Assembly (NCBI GenBank): GCA_028293725.1
Contig: JAQGOE010000215.1
Coordinates: 1 to 23,872 of the forward strand
DNA from: Gammaproteobacteria bacterium
Lineage (GTDB): Bacteria > Pseudomonadota > Gammaproteobacteria > Steroidobacterales > Steroidobacteraceae
Reading direction: 5' to 3'
DNA: 23,872 bases
Part shown: piece after piece, positions 14,779 to 23,028 of the stretch
Numbering within the stretch: the stretch's first letter is position 1
Layout: each line of letters begins with the position of its first letter
Made by a program: the position numbers and the translations under genes
Notes under the pieces: model-generated
The model's input: only the letters and a program-made list of their open reading frames with translations
The model's database searches: none
Told to the model about the DNA's origin: nothing

Positions 14779-15818
14779 TGCCCGTGCAACCCTCCGAAGT
14801 GATGCGCCAGGCGGCGGAATGGGTCGTCCAGTTGCGATCGCCGGATCGTCCCGTGGATTGCGAGCAGTCATTTGCGGACTGGCTGCGCGAGTCGCCGGTA
14901 CACGTTCGCGAATACCTGCGTGCCGTCGAGGTGTGGGAGGGGTTGGCGCATCCGGATGTGGGTGGCGGACGCTCGCGGGACGAGCTCATCAAGGCGGCGA
15001 GCGACTCCAATCTCGTCGAGCTTCCGACGGCGGCGCCACCACCACCTACTTCATACCGGAGCGGCTTCCGGTGGCGCCGGGTGGGGTTCGCCCTTGCTTT
15101 GACGGGTGTGTTCGCTCTGGCTTACATCGGCTGGCAACAGACGACGGTCATCAAAGTGACTACGGGCCTCGGCGAGCAACACTCGGAAGTTCTGCCGGAC
15201 CACTCCGTCGTCGAACTCAACACGCAGAGTGAGATTCGTGTCGGATTCACCGCCGCGGAACGGCGCGTCGAGCTCGTTCGGGGTGAGGCGTTCTTCGATG
15301 TAGCCAAAGACGCTGCGCGACCGTTCATAGTCGTGACGGACCTCGCCACGGCGAAGGCCGTCGGCACTCGCTTCAGCGTATACCGCGCGCTGTCGGGCAC
15401 CATCGTCACCGTTGCGGAAGGTCGCGTCCTGGTCCTCGACAAACAGGCCAAAGTGGACACACCGGCCAATGCCGCGGAGCGGACCGATTTTGTTGAGGTT
15501 GTTCCAGGTACGCAGGCGGAGGCACAGCCGGGGCGCCCTGTGCAGATGCGGAAGGCCAACGTTGAGCGGACGTTCGCCTGGCGCGAGCGCAGGCTGGTCT
15601 TCGAGGGGGAACCCCTGTCGACTGTGGTGGAGGAGTTCAACCGGTACAACTCGCCGCCCCTCGTGATCAGTGACCCACGCCTGCGCGAGGAGCGGATCAG
15701 CGGGGTCTTCGGTGCCAACGACCCTGAATCGCTGCTCGACTTTCTGGTCAAGGTGGACCACATCACCGTCACTCGCGATGCGAATCAAACGATCCGGATT
15801 GGCGGCGATGTGCCGTGA
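14778..15818 (+). CDS. FecR-like anti-sigma factor
   Basis: The product has 346 residues. Residues 7-57 form the cytoplasmic sigma-binding domain (MRQAAEWVVQLRS, F.DWLRESPVHVREYL, VWEGL), about 102-119 is the single membrane helix (VGFALALTGVFALAYIGW), and about 124-225 is the periplasmic FecR domain (VTTGLGEQHSEVLPDHSVVE, LVRGEAFFDVAKDAARPF, VGTRFSVY, VAEGRVLVL). The last 80 residues (about 263-343: FEGEPLSTVVEEFNRYNSPP, LVISDPRLREERISGVF, LLDFLVKV) have an STN-like pattern that can pair with the receptor's STN domain. It transmits the receptor's loaded state across the inner membrane to the sigma factor. It starts on the sigma gene's stop codon and is followed by the receptor after 19 bases. 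Confidence 0.92.
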   Translation: MPVQPSEVMRQAAEWVVQLRSPDRPVDCEQSFADWLRESPVHVREYLRAVEVWEGLAHPDVGGGRSRDELIKAASDSNLVELPTAAPPPPTSYRSGFRWRRVGFALALTGVFALAYIGWQQTTVIKVTTGLGEQHSEVLPDHSVVELNTQSEIRVGFTAAERRVELVRGEAFFDVAKDAARPFIVVTDLATAKAVGTRFSVYRALSGTIVTVAEGRVLVLDKQAKVDTPANAAERTDFVEVVPGTQAEAQPGRPVQMRKANVERTFAWRERRLVFEGEPLSTVVEEFNRYNSPPLVISDPRLREERISGVFGANDPESLLDFLVKVDHITVTRDANQTIRIGGDVP

Positions 15819-15837
15819 TGTTTTGAGGGGGAAGCAC

Positions 15838-18702
15838 ATGGATAGTTCGTACGCGAGTGGCGTGAGCCGGCGCATCAGGCCGTGGGTTGCGGGCTGGTGC
15901 GCGCTGGCCTGGTTGTCATTCAGCGCCTCGGCCAGCGCCTCACCGCCGACCTATAGGTTTCATATCGAGGGCCAGCCGCTTAACCAGGCGCTGCAGGTGT
16001 TCTCGGACCAGTCTGGTCTACAGATCGTCTATCACACCGAGTTGCTACCTGACACTGCCACACACCGCGTCGACGGCACGTACGATGCACAGACGGCGTT
16101 GAACCGTCTGTTACGCGGCACGGGTCTCGTTGCGCGGCAGGTCAATGCGCGTACGTTCGCGATCGCCAGCCAGGAAGCGGGTCGTGAAATCGACAGCGCA
16201 ATGCACACCACGCGCGCATTGCGCGTAGCTGACGAAAGAGTCGAGTCGCCCCTCCTGGCACAAGTAACGACACAAAGCACCACCCCAGTCGCGTTACCGC
16301 CGTCCGTATCCGTCGAAGATAACTCGGGAGCGCAACTCGCCGAAGTCGTCGTGACGGCCCAGAAGCGCGCCGAGAATATCCAGGACGTGCCGATCGCCAT
16401 CACGGCCTACTCCGAGAGTGATCTGCGGAGTAAAGGTATTACGGACATCCACGGCCTTTCGCGGCTCACTCCCAACGTGAACCTCGACGCGGGAGCGCCA
16501 TTCTCCGGATCGAACTCCGTGCTGTCTGCGTCCATCCGCGGTATCGGTCAGGACGACTTCGCGTTCAACCTCGATCCGGCCGTTGGCGTTTATGTCGACG
16601 GTGTGTACTACGCGCGCACGGTCGGCGCGAACCAGAATCTCCTCGATGTCGAGCGCATCGAGATTCTCAAAGGTCCCCAGGGCACGCTCTTCGGACGTAA
16701 TACGATCGGTGGCGCGATCAGCATCGTCACCCGCAATCCGGGCAATCAGCTCGCAGTCGATGCGGAGGTGACTGGCGGCAGCTACAACCGGCGTGACATC
16801 GCTCTCATGGCCGATCTGCCGATAGCGGACACCCTGCTGTCAACGGTGACTTTCTCGTCGCAGTTCCGCAATGGCTATGAGAACCGTATTCACTATCCCG
16901 GAACGGGCTATGTCTCCGACCCTGTCGGTGCTCTGCATAGCTCCGGCACTGAGACCTTCGACACGCAGGGCGGGCAGAATGAGCAGGTTCTGCGCGGCAA
17001 GTTGCAGTGGAAGCCGACCGACTCGATCACCGCGATGCTCGCGGCGGACTGGACTCACACGAACCAACCCTCCACCGCAAGCACTGTATTGCAGACTATT
17101 ACGTCCGGACCGGAGGCGGTCTTCGGGGCTTTTTACAACGCGTGTCTGCAGGGTATCGCCTTCGCTCCCACGGCGTCGCTCGTCTGCGGCCCGCGAAACA
17201 CGGTGGGTACTCCTCTCTGGCAGGCGAATCTCAACCCCGCCACGACCCGTCTGTCATACGGACCTGGCGTCACCAACACAGGGAATATCGATACCACCTA
17301 TGCCAACGGTCAGAACTTCGACAAGCTGGATTCCTACGGGTTGGCGCTGACGCTGGACTTCAAGCTCAACCAGGACCTGGCGCTACGCTCCATTACCGGC
17401 TGGCGTCGGCTGCACTGGACCAGTGGGCTGGACGCGGACGGCTCGCCCATTAATTTCTTCGAGCTGAGTTTTGCCGAAGGACAGCACCAGATCTCGGAGG
17501 AAGTGCAACTCATCGGTGACCTGCTGGACTCACGGCTGAAGCTCGTCGCCGGCCTGTACTACTTCAACGAGGGCGGTTACATCAACGACTTCGTCACCTT
17601 CGGGGGTGGCCTGCTGCAGATCGACGGCCCTAACAACCTGGACACGACCTCGTACGCGGGTTACGTGCACCTCGATTACAAGCTCACCGACCAACTCGGA
17701 TTCACCCTGGGCGGCCGCCAGTCCGATGATCGCAAGAGTTTCGTCGGGGGTCAGCAGGACCTCAACATGTTCTTCTACAAGATCTCCGGCTGTTATCCCT
17801 ATAACGCCTCCGCAAGCGTCATCGGCGCGCCGGCCACTCTCACTTGCCAGCAGGCGCTGGGTTTCCCGAATCCCGCCAATCCGTTCCAGATGTATCCGCC
17901 GGGGGAGAACCATCAGAACTTCAACGAATTCACGCCTACGGCGGGCTTGCAGTACCACTTCGATCGGGATCTGATGGCCTACCTGTCGTATGCGAAGGGG
18001 TTCAAGACCGGCGGCTGGACGACCCGCCTGACCGCGCCGCTGCCGCCTGGTTCGCCGGCACAGTCGTTCGGTCCCGAGACGGATAACACCTACGAGCTCG
18101 GACTGAAATCGGAGTGGTTCGACCGGCGCCTGATTGTTAACGCGGCGACTTTCTTCAGCAAGTACGATGGAATCCAGCTCACCTACCAGGTCGTCACCTC
18201 ACCGGTGACTGAAAACGCCGGCGATGCGCAAATCAAAGGCTTGGAGCTGGAGGTGCAGTCCATCGTCACTAACCACTTCTCGCTTTCGGGCAGTGTCGGC
18301 TACATGGACGCCCATTACACCTCGATCAGTCCATTCGCTATCGCCACCACGGGGCCGGTGTTGCCGAAGACGCCGCGCTGGAAGGCAGCTCTGAGTCCCG
18401 ACGTGCACACGAAGATCGCCAACGGCGGGACGTTGCGCCTCGGCGTCGACTACACGTTCACCAGCGAGATGTTCAACGATGTGCAGAACACGTCGCTGCT
18501 GGGCCGGCCGAATGTGAACATGGTGGACGCGTCCGCGAGTTACGTGTCGCCAAGTGGGAAGGCTACATTCACGATCGGCGGCACGAATATCAGCGATAAG
18601 CGCTACATCACGACTGGTCAGCCCCAGTTTGCAGGCGGGGTGGTCTTTGGGACCTACAACGCACCACGGGAGTGGTATGCCACCTTTGGGGTGAAGTTGT
18701 AG
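15838..18702 (+). CDS. TonB-dependent receptor with N-terminal STN signalling domain
   Basis: The product has 954 residues from ATG at 15838; GAGGGGGA (15825-15832) lies six bases upstream. A longer open frame from 15670 overlaps fecR and lacks a signal peptide, so it is rejected. Residues 1-35 are a signal peptide cleaved after SASASA; 39-110 are an STN domain (YRFHIEGQPLNQALQVFSDQ, SGLQIVYHTELL, ALNRLLRGTGL); about 165-175 is a TonB box-like AEVVVTA; then a plug (RAENIQDVPIAITAYS, IRGIGQDDFAFNLDPAVGVY, VERIEILKGPQGTLFGRNTI) and a 22-strand-type barrel ending in REWYATFGVKL. The protein imports a large ligand across the outer membrane using TonB energy and reports occupancy to FecR. The gene order and the downstream chitinase suggest a chitin-derived ligand rather than a siderophore, but that is inference. 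Confidence 0.92.
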   Translation: MDSSYASGVSRRIRPWVAGWCALAWLSFSASASASPPTYRFHIEGQPLNQALQVFSDQSGLQIVYHTELLPDTATHRVDGTYDAQTALNRLLRGTGLVARQVNARTFAIASQEAGREIDSAMHTTRALRVADERVESPLLAQVTTQSTTPVALPPSVSVEDNSGAQLAEVVVTAQKRAENIQDVPIAITAYSESDLRSKGITDIHGLSRLTPNVNLDAGAPFSGSNSVLSASIRGIGQDDFAFNLDPAVGVYVDGVYYARTVGANQNLLDVERIEILKGPQGTLFGRNTIGGAISIVTRNPGNQLAVDAEVTGGSYNRRDIALMADLPIADTLLSTVTFSSQFRNGYENRIHYPGTGYVSDPVGALHSSGTETFDTQGGQNEQVLRGKLQWKPTDSITAMLAADWTHTNQPSTASTVLQTITSGPEAVFGAFYNACLQGIAFAPTASLVCGPRNTVGTPLWQANLNPATTRLSYGPGVTNTGNIDTTYANGQNFDKLDSYGLALTLDFKLNQDLALRSITGWRRLHWTSGLDADGSPINFFELSFAEGQHQISEEVQLIGDLLDSRLKLVAGLYYFNEGGYINDFVTFGGGLLQIDGPNNLDTTSYAGYVHLDYKLTDQLGFTLGGRQSDDRKSFVGGQQDLNMFFYKISGCYPYNASASVIGAPATLTCQQALGFPNPANPFQMYPPGENHQNFNEFTPTAGLQYHFDRDLMAYLSYAKGFKTGGWTTRLTAPLPPGSPAQSFGPETDNTYELGLKSEWFDRRLIVNAATFFSKYDGIQLTYQVVTSPVTENAGDAQIKGLELEVQSIVTNHFSLSGSVGYMDAHYTSISPFAIATTGPVLPKTPRWKAALSPDVHTKIANGGTLRLGVDYTFTSEMFNDVQNTSLLGRPNVNMVDASASYVSPSGKATFTIGGTNISDKRYITTGQPQFAGGVVFGTYNAPREWYATFGVKL

Positions 18703-18731
18703 TAGTCGACAGGACATAACTCCACCGGACA

Positions 18732-18749
18732 CGTCGCCGGGCGGCGACG
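18732..18749. terminator. Perfect hairpin between receptor and chitinase genes
   Basis: CGTCGCC and GGCGACG pair perfectly around a four-base loop, 30 bases after the receptor stop. No T-run follows on either strand, so intrinsic termination is doubtful; it may protect the upstream mRNA 3' end or attenuate read-through into the chitinase gene. Confidence 0.35.
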
Positions 18750-18820
18750 CTACACAGATGAGCGCATGGCGAACGACCTTTGTCGCGCTGTGCAGTCATT
18801 CATGTCTCCGTCTGCCCACA

Positions 18821-18849
18821 TTGCCCCGTTCCTGTGCGTCGTATCAAAT
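18821..18849 (+). promoter_or_regulatory. Candidate promoter of the chitinase gene
   Basis: TTGCCC (18821-18826) and TCAAAT (18844-18849) are separated by exactly 17 bases and each matches four of six consensus positions. The start point would fall about 40 bases before the chitinase ATG. This would allow expression apart from the receptor operon. Confidence 0.3.
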
Positions 18850-18894
18850 GCGCGCGCGTTTAGTACGCACAACGAATCAGGGACAAGAGACGGA

Positions 18895-20361
18895 ATGAAA
18901 ACCAAGCATCGCACCAAGTTGAGATCCAAACTTCTGGCCGGAGTAGCCCTCACGGCTGCGACCTTTGCCACGCACGCCACGGAAGTCGCACCTTACTTCT
19001 ACACTTGGGGCTTCTTCAGTAACAGTTATGTAGCTAACTCGCTCGCGAACGTCAAGAAGGCCGGCGTCGGCGCCGTAACGCTGGCATTCGGTGTTTCCGG
19101 CGGCGGTTGCACGCTGGGCGGCGGCCTCGATGAGATCATGAATGACTCCGGCGCGAAGTCCGATGTACAGAACTTCATCGCCGGCGGTGGTCGCGTCATC
19201 ATGTCGTTCGGCGGCGCCGACGGGCAGTACCTCGAGAGCGCATGTTCGTCGACCGCGATGTACAACCTCATCAAGAACGTGATCGACACGCAGAAGATCT
19301 ACAACCTCGACTTCGACATCGAGGGTAGCCAGCTCGATCAGACCAGCCTCAACACTACGCGTAACACCGTACTGAAGCAGTTACAGGCGACGTACCCGAA
19401 CCTCTATGTGTCCTTCACTTTGCCGGTCGATCCGGACGGTCTGCCGTCGGATGCCATGACCCTTCTGAAGAGCGCCAAGGCGGCGGGCGTGAACATCAAT
19501 ATCGTCAACATCATGACGATGGACTACGGCACGGATGGCACGCAGGGCCGCGCCGAGGGCAGTGTGGCCATCGCCTCCGCGAATGGCACGTTCAGCCAGC
19601 TCAAGTCGCTTTACCCGAACCTCAGCACCGCGCAGATCTGGGCCATGATCGGTATTACCCCCATGATCGGCTACAACGACGACAGCGCCGAAATCTTCAG
19701 GGCGAGCGATGCGACGGCGGTGACCAATTTTGCCATGCAGAATGGTGTCGGCCTGCTGTCCTACTGGGCGTTACAGCGCGATGAGGTCGGAACCACCAAC
19801 GACCTCGACCGGTTCAGCCGGGTGAACACCAGCAACTACCAGTTCTATAACATCATGGCCGCCGCCAAGACGGCGACGCAGCCCGTGAACGGCAGCTTCC
19901 CGGCGGGTACCTACACCATGAAAGTGGTATTCAGCGGCAAGTGCGTTGATATCAACGCGGCTTCCACCGCCGCAGGCGCCAACGTGCAGCAGTACACCTG
20001 CAACGGTAGCGGCGCGCAGTCGTTCCAGGTGATCGACGCGGGCAGTGGCTGGTACAAGATCCTCAATACCAACAGCGGCAAGGCGATCGACGTGACGTCG
20101 GCGTCCACGGCCAACGGCGCCAATGTCCAGCAGTACACGGACAACGGCAGCGAGGCGCAGCGCTTCTCGATCGCGGTCACCGACTCGAGCGATCCGACCG
20201 CGTTCTCGATCATGAACGAGAATAGCTCGAAGTGCCTCGACGACCAGGACTGGAGCAGCGCTGATCGCGGCAACATCCAGCAATGGTCGTGCTCGGGCGG
20301 CGCGAACCAGGGCTTCCGGTTCTACCCGGTCGGCTCCAGCACGCCGGTTAGCGTGAATTGA
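18895..20361 (+). CDS. Secreted GH18 chitinase with C-terminal ricin-B-type lectin domain
   Basis: The product has 488 residues from ATG at 18895. An open frame from 18766 exists, but only this start gives a signal peptide (KRSKLL-type basic start, hydrophobic core, cleavage near THA-TE at residue 28/29). Residues 30-320 are a GH18 barrel: [20 protein letters not shown], the catalytic LDFDIEG with E143 as proton donor, and MTMDYG (208-212) which lines the active site. The usual first Asp of DxxDxDxE is Tyr136, a pattern found in a subgroup of bacterial chitinases. Residues 340-480 are a beta-trefoil lectin (CBM13-like) with three repeats. The enzyme hydrolyses chitin or a related polymer outside the cell. 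Its 3' end overlaps the convergent malate synthase gene by 14 bases. Confidence 0.9.
   Translation: MKTKHRTKLRSKLLAGVALTAATFATHATEVAPYFYTWGFFSNSYVANSLANVKKAGVGAVTLAFGVSGGGCTLGGGLDEIMNDSGAKSDVQNFIAGGGRVIMSFGGADGQYLESACSSTAMYNLIKNVIDTQKIYNLDFDIEGSQLDQTSLNTTRNTVLKQLQATYPNLYVSFTLPVDPDGLPSDAMTLLKSAKAAGVNINIVNIMTMDYGTDGTQGRAEGSVAIASANGTFSQLKSLYPNLSTAQIWAMIGITPMIGYNDDSAEIFRASDATAVTNFAMQNGVGLLSYWALQRDEVGTTNDLDRFSRVNTSNYQFYNIMAAAKTATQPVNGSFPAGTYTMKVVFSGKCVDINAASTAAGANVQQYTCNGSGAQSFQVIDAGSGWYKILNTNSGKAIDVTSASTANGANVQQYTDNGSEAQRFSIAVTDSSDPTAFSIMNENSSKCLDDQDWSSADRGNIQQWSCSGGANQGFRFYPVGSSTPVSVN
19933..20334 (+). repeat. Three lectin subdomain repeats inside the chitinase gene
   Basis: The alpha repeat covers residues 347-393 (19933-20073), beta 394-443 (20074-20223) and gamma 444-480 (20224-20334). 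Each carries SGK/SSK near the start, then GANVQQY or GNIQQW and a Q-x-F motif (AQSFQ, AQRFS, NQGFR). Alpha and beta are clearly related at the DNA level, offset by 141 bases, which indicates fairly recent internal duplication or strong constraint. Gamma is more diverged. Confidence 0.75.
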
Positions 20362-22540
20362 CCTTCTGATCCAGACGATACTTCCGCAGCAGCCCTTCGG
20401 TGTAGCCGTTGGGCTGCGTGCGGCCTTCGAACACCAGCGCGCATGCGGCGGCGAACGCGATGCTGCGGTCGAAGTTCCCGCTCATAGGCAGGTAGCCCGG
20501 ATCGTTCGCGTTCTGCTGATCGACCACCTTTGCCATGCGTTGCAGAGCCTGCATCGCCTGCTCCTTGCTGCAGATTCCGTGGTGTAGCCAGTTCGCCATG
20601 TGTTGGCTGGAGATGCGCAGCGTCGCCCGATCTTCCATCAACCCCACGTTATGGATGTCCGGCACCTTCGAGCAGCCGACCCCCGCGTCGATCCAGCGGA
20701 CCACGTAACCGAGAATGCCCTGGGCGTTGTTGTTGAGCTCCGCTTCGATGTCCGCGGCCTGCCAGGCCGGCGGGTTCGCCAGCGGTGGCGTCAGAATGTC
20801 GTCAAGCGAAGCGCGTTGACGTCCCACGAGCCCCGCCTGCACCTTCGCGACATCCACCATGTGGTAGTGGAGCGCGTGCAGGGTGGCGGCCGTAGGGGAG
20901 GGCACCCATGCGGTATTCGCACCAGCGCGGGGATGGCCGATCTTCGCCCGTAGCATCTCGGCCATTCGATCCGGGATGGCCCACATACCTTTGCCGATCT
21001 GCGCTTTGCCACGCAGTCCGCAAACCAGCCCCACATCCACATTATTGCGCTCGTAGGCGTCCAGCCACTTCGCCTGCTTGATGTCACCTTTGCGCACGAT
21101 CGCGCCGGCCTCCATCGAGGTGTGAATCTCGTCGCCGGTGCGGTCGAGAAATCCGGTGTTGATGAACACAACCCGCTGCCGCGCGGCGCGCAGGCACTGT
21201 TGCAGGTTGACGGTGGTCCGGCGCTCTTCGTCCATGATGCCCATCTTGAGCGTGTTGCGTGCCAGCCCGATGAGTTCCTCGACACGCCCGAACAGCTTGT
21301 CGGCAAACGCGACTTCCTCGGGACCGTGCAACTTCGGCTTCACGATGTAGACGGAGCCGGCGCGCGAGTTGCGGAACCGGCCATCGCCGTGGAGGTCATG
21401 AAACGCAATCAGAGAGGTGATCGCGCAATCGATGAACGTCTCCGGAACCAGTTGTCCGTTGTAGGTGACGATGTCGGTCATCATGTGATGACCCACGTTG
21501 CGTACGAGAAGGAGGCTGCGGCCGGGCAGCGTCACCGTGCCACCCGAGGGACTGGTGAAGACGCGATCGGCATTCAGAGTGCGCACCATCTGCTTGCCGC
21601 CTTTCGGGAAGGTCGCTTGCAGGGTGCCCTTCATGAGGCCCAGCCAGTTGCGATACACGCCCACCTTGTCGGCGGCATCTACCGCAGCGACCGAGTCCTC
21701 ACAGTCTTGAATGGTGGTGATGGCGGACTCGATGACGACGTCCGCGATTCCTGCGGCATCGGTCTTACCGATGGGGTGGGTGCGGTCGAACCGAATTTCG
21801 ACGTGCAGTCCGTGATGTTTGAGGAGTACGGCGGTCGGCGAGGCTGCGTCGCCGAGGTACCCGACCAGGGCGGCGGAGTCCGCTAGAGTCGTTGCCGAAC
21901 CGGATCCCTTCAGCTGGACGGCGAGGCGGCCGTCCTTGATGACGTAAGACTGCGCATCTGTGTGCGATCCCTGCACGAGTTTGAACTGTTCGTCGAGGAA
22001 TGCTCGGACGTAGCTAATGACTCGCGCGCCCCGCGTCGGATCGTAGCCTCCGGTCGGAGCGGGAAGTCCCTCGCTGATTGCATCGGTGCCATAGAGCGCG
22101 TCGTACAAGCTTCCCCAACGGGCGTTGGCGGCATTCAGTGCGTAGCGCGCGTTATCCACAGGCACGACGAGCTGCGGACCGGCGATGTGCGCGATTTCGG
22201 CATCCACATTGGCGGTCTCGACCTGAAAAGCGGGACCCTCATCTGTGAGATAACCGATTTCCGTCAGAAAACGCCGGTAAGCGGCCGCGTCGAAGGTCGC
22301 GCCGGGCTGCTTCCGGTGCCAGGCGTCGATCTGCGCCTGCAGGTGGTCGCGCTTGGCGAGGAGCGCCTGGTTCACCGGCATCAGGTCGCGGATCAGCTCG
22401 GACAGTCCTTGCCAGAACGCATCGGCGGAGACGCGCGTCCCGGGAAGCACCTCTTTGTTCACAAAGTCGTGCAGCAGGGGGGCGACGCCCAACGGGCCGA
22501 TGGCGTGCGGATTTTCAGGGTGGCGGGTGGTTTGGTTCAT
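20348..22540 (-). CDS. glcB: Malate synthase G
   Basis: This 730-residue cytoplasmic enzyme condenses glyoxylate with acetyl-CoA to malate, the second step of the glyoxylate shunt and of glycolate use. E. coli GlcB has 723 residues and the same collinear blocks are visible: [20 protein letters not shown] (134-153), [20 protein letters not shown], the catalytic arginine R347 in [40 protein letters not shown] (acidic Mg ligand), [20 protein letters not shown] (acidic Mg ligand), [14 protein letters not shown] and [20 protein letters not shown] with the catalytic aspartate. All key segments are intact. No clear ribosome site precedes the ATG. No isocitrate lyase or glycolate oxidase gene is in the window. 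It is divergent from a GlcG-like gene. Confidence 0.96.
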   Translation of the reverse strand: MNQTTRHPENPHAIGPLGVAPLLHDFVNKEVLPGTRVSADAFWQGLSELIRDLMPVNQALLAKRDHLQAQIDAWHRKQPGATFDAAAYRRFLTEIGYLTDEGPAFQVETANVDAEIAHIAGPQLVVPVDNARYALNAANARWGSLYDALYGTDAISEGLPAPTGGYDPTRGARVISYVRAFLDEQFKLVQGSHTDAQSYVIKDGRLAVQLKGSGSATTLADSAALVGYLGDAASPTAVLLKHHGLHVEIRFDRTHPIGKTDAAGIADVVIESAITTIQDCEDSVAAVDAADKVGVYRNWLGLMKGTLQATFPKGGKQMVRTLNADRVFTSPSGGTVTLPGRSLLLVRNVGHHMMTDIVTYNGQLVPETFIDCAITSLIAFHDLHGDGRFRNSRAGSVYIVKPKLHGPEEVAFADKLFGRVEELIGLARNTLKMGIMDEERRTTVNLQQCLRAARQRVVFINTGFLDRTGDEIHTSMEAGAIVRKGDIKQAKWLDAYERNNVDVGLVCGLRGKAQIGKGMWAIPDRMAEMLRAKIGHPRAGANTAWVPSPTAATLHALHYHMVDVAKVQAGLVGRQRASLDDILTPPLANPPAWQAADIEAELNNNAQGILGYVVRWIDAGVGCSKVPDIHNVGLMEDRATLRISSQHMANWLHHGICSKEQAMQALQRMAKVVDQQNANDPGYLPMSGNFDRSIAFAAACALVFEGRTQPNGYTEGLLRKYRLDQKVNSR

Positions 22541-22617
22541 GAGGTTTTAGACGGCAGCCGGAGCAAGCGCTCATGATACCGGGCATAATTTGCCGCAGCT
22601 AATCGGGAGAGTCATAG
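22541..22617. promoter_or_regulatory. Divergent control region, malate synthase / GlcG-like
   Basis: These 77 bases must hold both promoters. On the plus strand CATAAT (22584-22589; five of six) is a good -10 about 28 bases before the GTG start of the GlcG-like gene; no recognisable -35 lies at the usual distance, which may mean activator control. GGGAGA near 22606-22611 is the ribosome site. Confidence 0.35.
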
Positions 22618-23028
22618 GTGAAGTCAAGAGTCGCGCTGGAAGTGGAAGACGTACAAGCGGCACTGGATGCGGCCAGGGTAGAGGCCGTGAAGAACGGCTG
22701 GGCGGTTTCGATCTCGGTTGTGGACGACGGCGGTCATCCGCTGGGGTTTCTGCGGCTCACAGAAGCAGCACCCTTGTCTGCGCAGATCGCGCTCGGCAAA
22801 GCACGTACTGCGGCGATTTCGCGCCGTGAATCGAAGTTCTACGAGGACGTGGTGAAGAACGGCCGTACGGCCTTTCTGTCTGTTTCGGACTTCACGACTC
22901 TCGAAGGCGGCGTCCCCGTCATCGTCGCCGGCCACTGCGTGGGAGCGGTGGGCGTTTCCGGCGTCAAATCGGACCAGGACGCGCAGGTCGCCAACGCCGG
23001 AGTGCAGGCGATACTCGGACGCGCTTAG
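22618..23028 (+). CDS. GlcG/HbpS-like (heme-degrading-domain family) protein
   Basis: The product has 136 residues and starts at GTG with GGGAGA about seven bases upstream; there is no in-frame ATG alternative near the start. The sequence fits the GlcG/HbpS (DUF336, haem-degrading domain) family: LEVEDVQAALDAARVEAVKN, SISVVDDGGHPLGFLR, SAQIALGKARTAAI, GGVPVIVAGHCVGAVGVSG and a C-terminal QDAQVANAGVQAI. In E. coli glcG lies in the glycolate operon beside glcB; in Streptomyces HbpS binds heme outside the cell. This copy has no signal peptide, so it is cytoplasmic, and adjacency to glcB supports the GlcG-like reading. Its biochemical role is not established. It shares the bases TAGTG with the next gene. 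Confidence 0.85.
   Translation: MKSRVALEVEDVQAALDAARVEAVKNGWAVSISVVDDGGHPLGFLRLTEAAPLSAQIALGKARTAAISRRESKFYEDVVKNGRTAFLSVSDFTTLEGGVPVIVAGHCVGAVGVSGVKSDQDAQVANAGVQAILGRA

Noticed and set aside
15670..15837. N-terminal extension of the TonB-dependent receptor
   Set aside because: It overlaps the FecR-like gene out of frame and would hide the signal peptide; the start at 15838 has a strong ribosome site.
18766..18894. 43-residue N-terminal extension of the chitinase
   Set aside because: It has no ribosome site and would place the signal peptide internally; the start at 18895 gives a normal export signal.
21122..21886. 254-residue plus-strand frame antisense to malate synthase
   Set aside because: No recognisable domain, and it mirrors a complete well-conserved enzyme.
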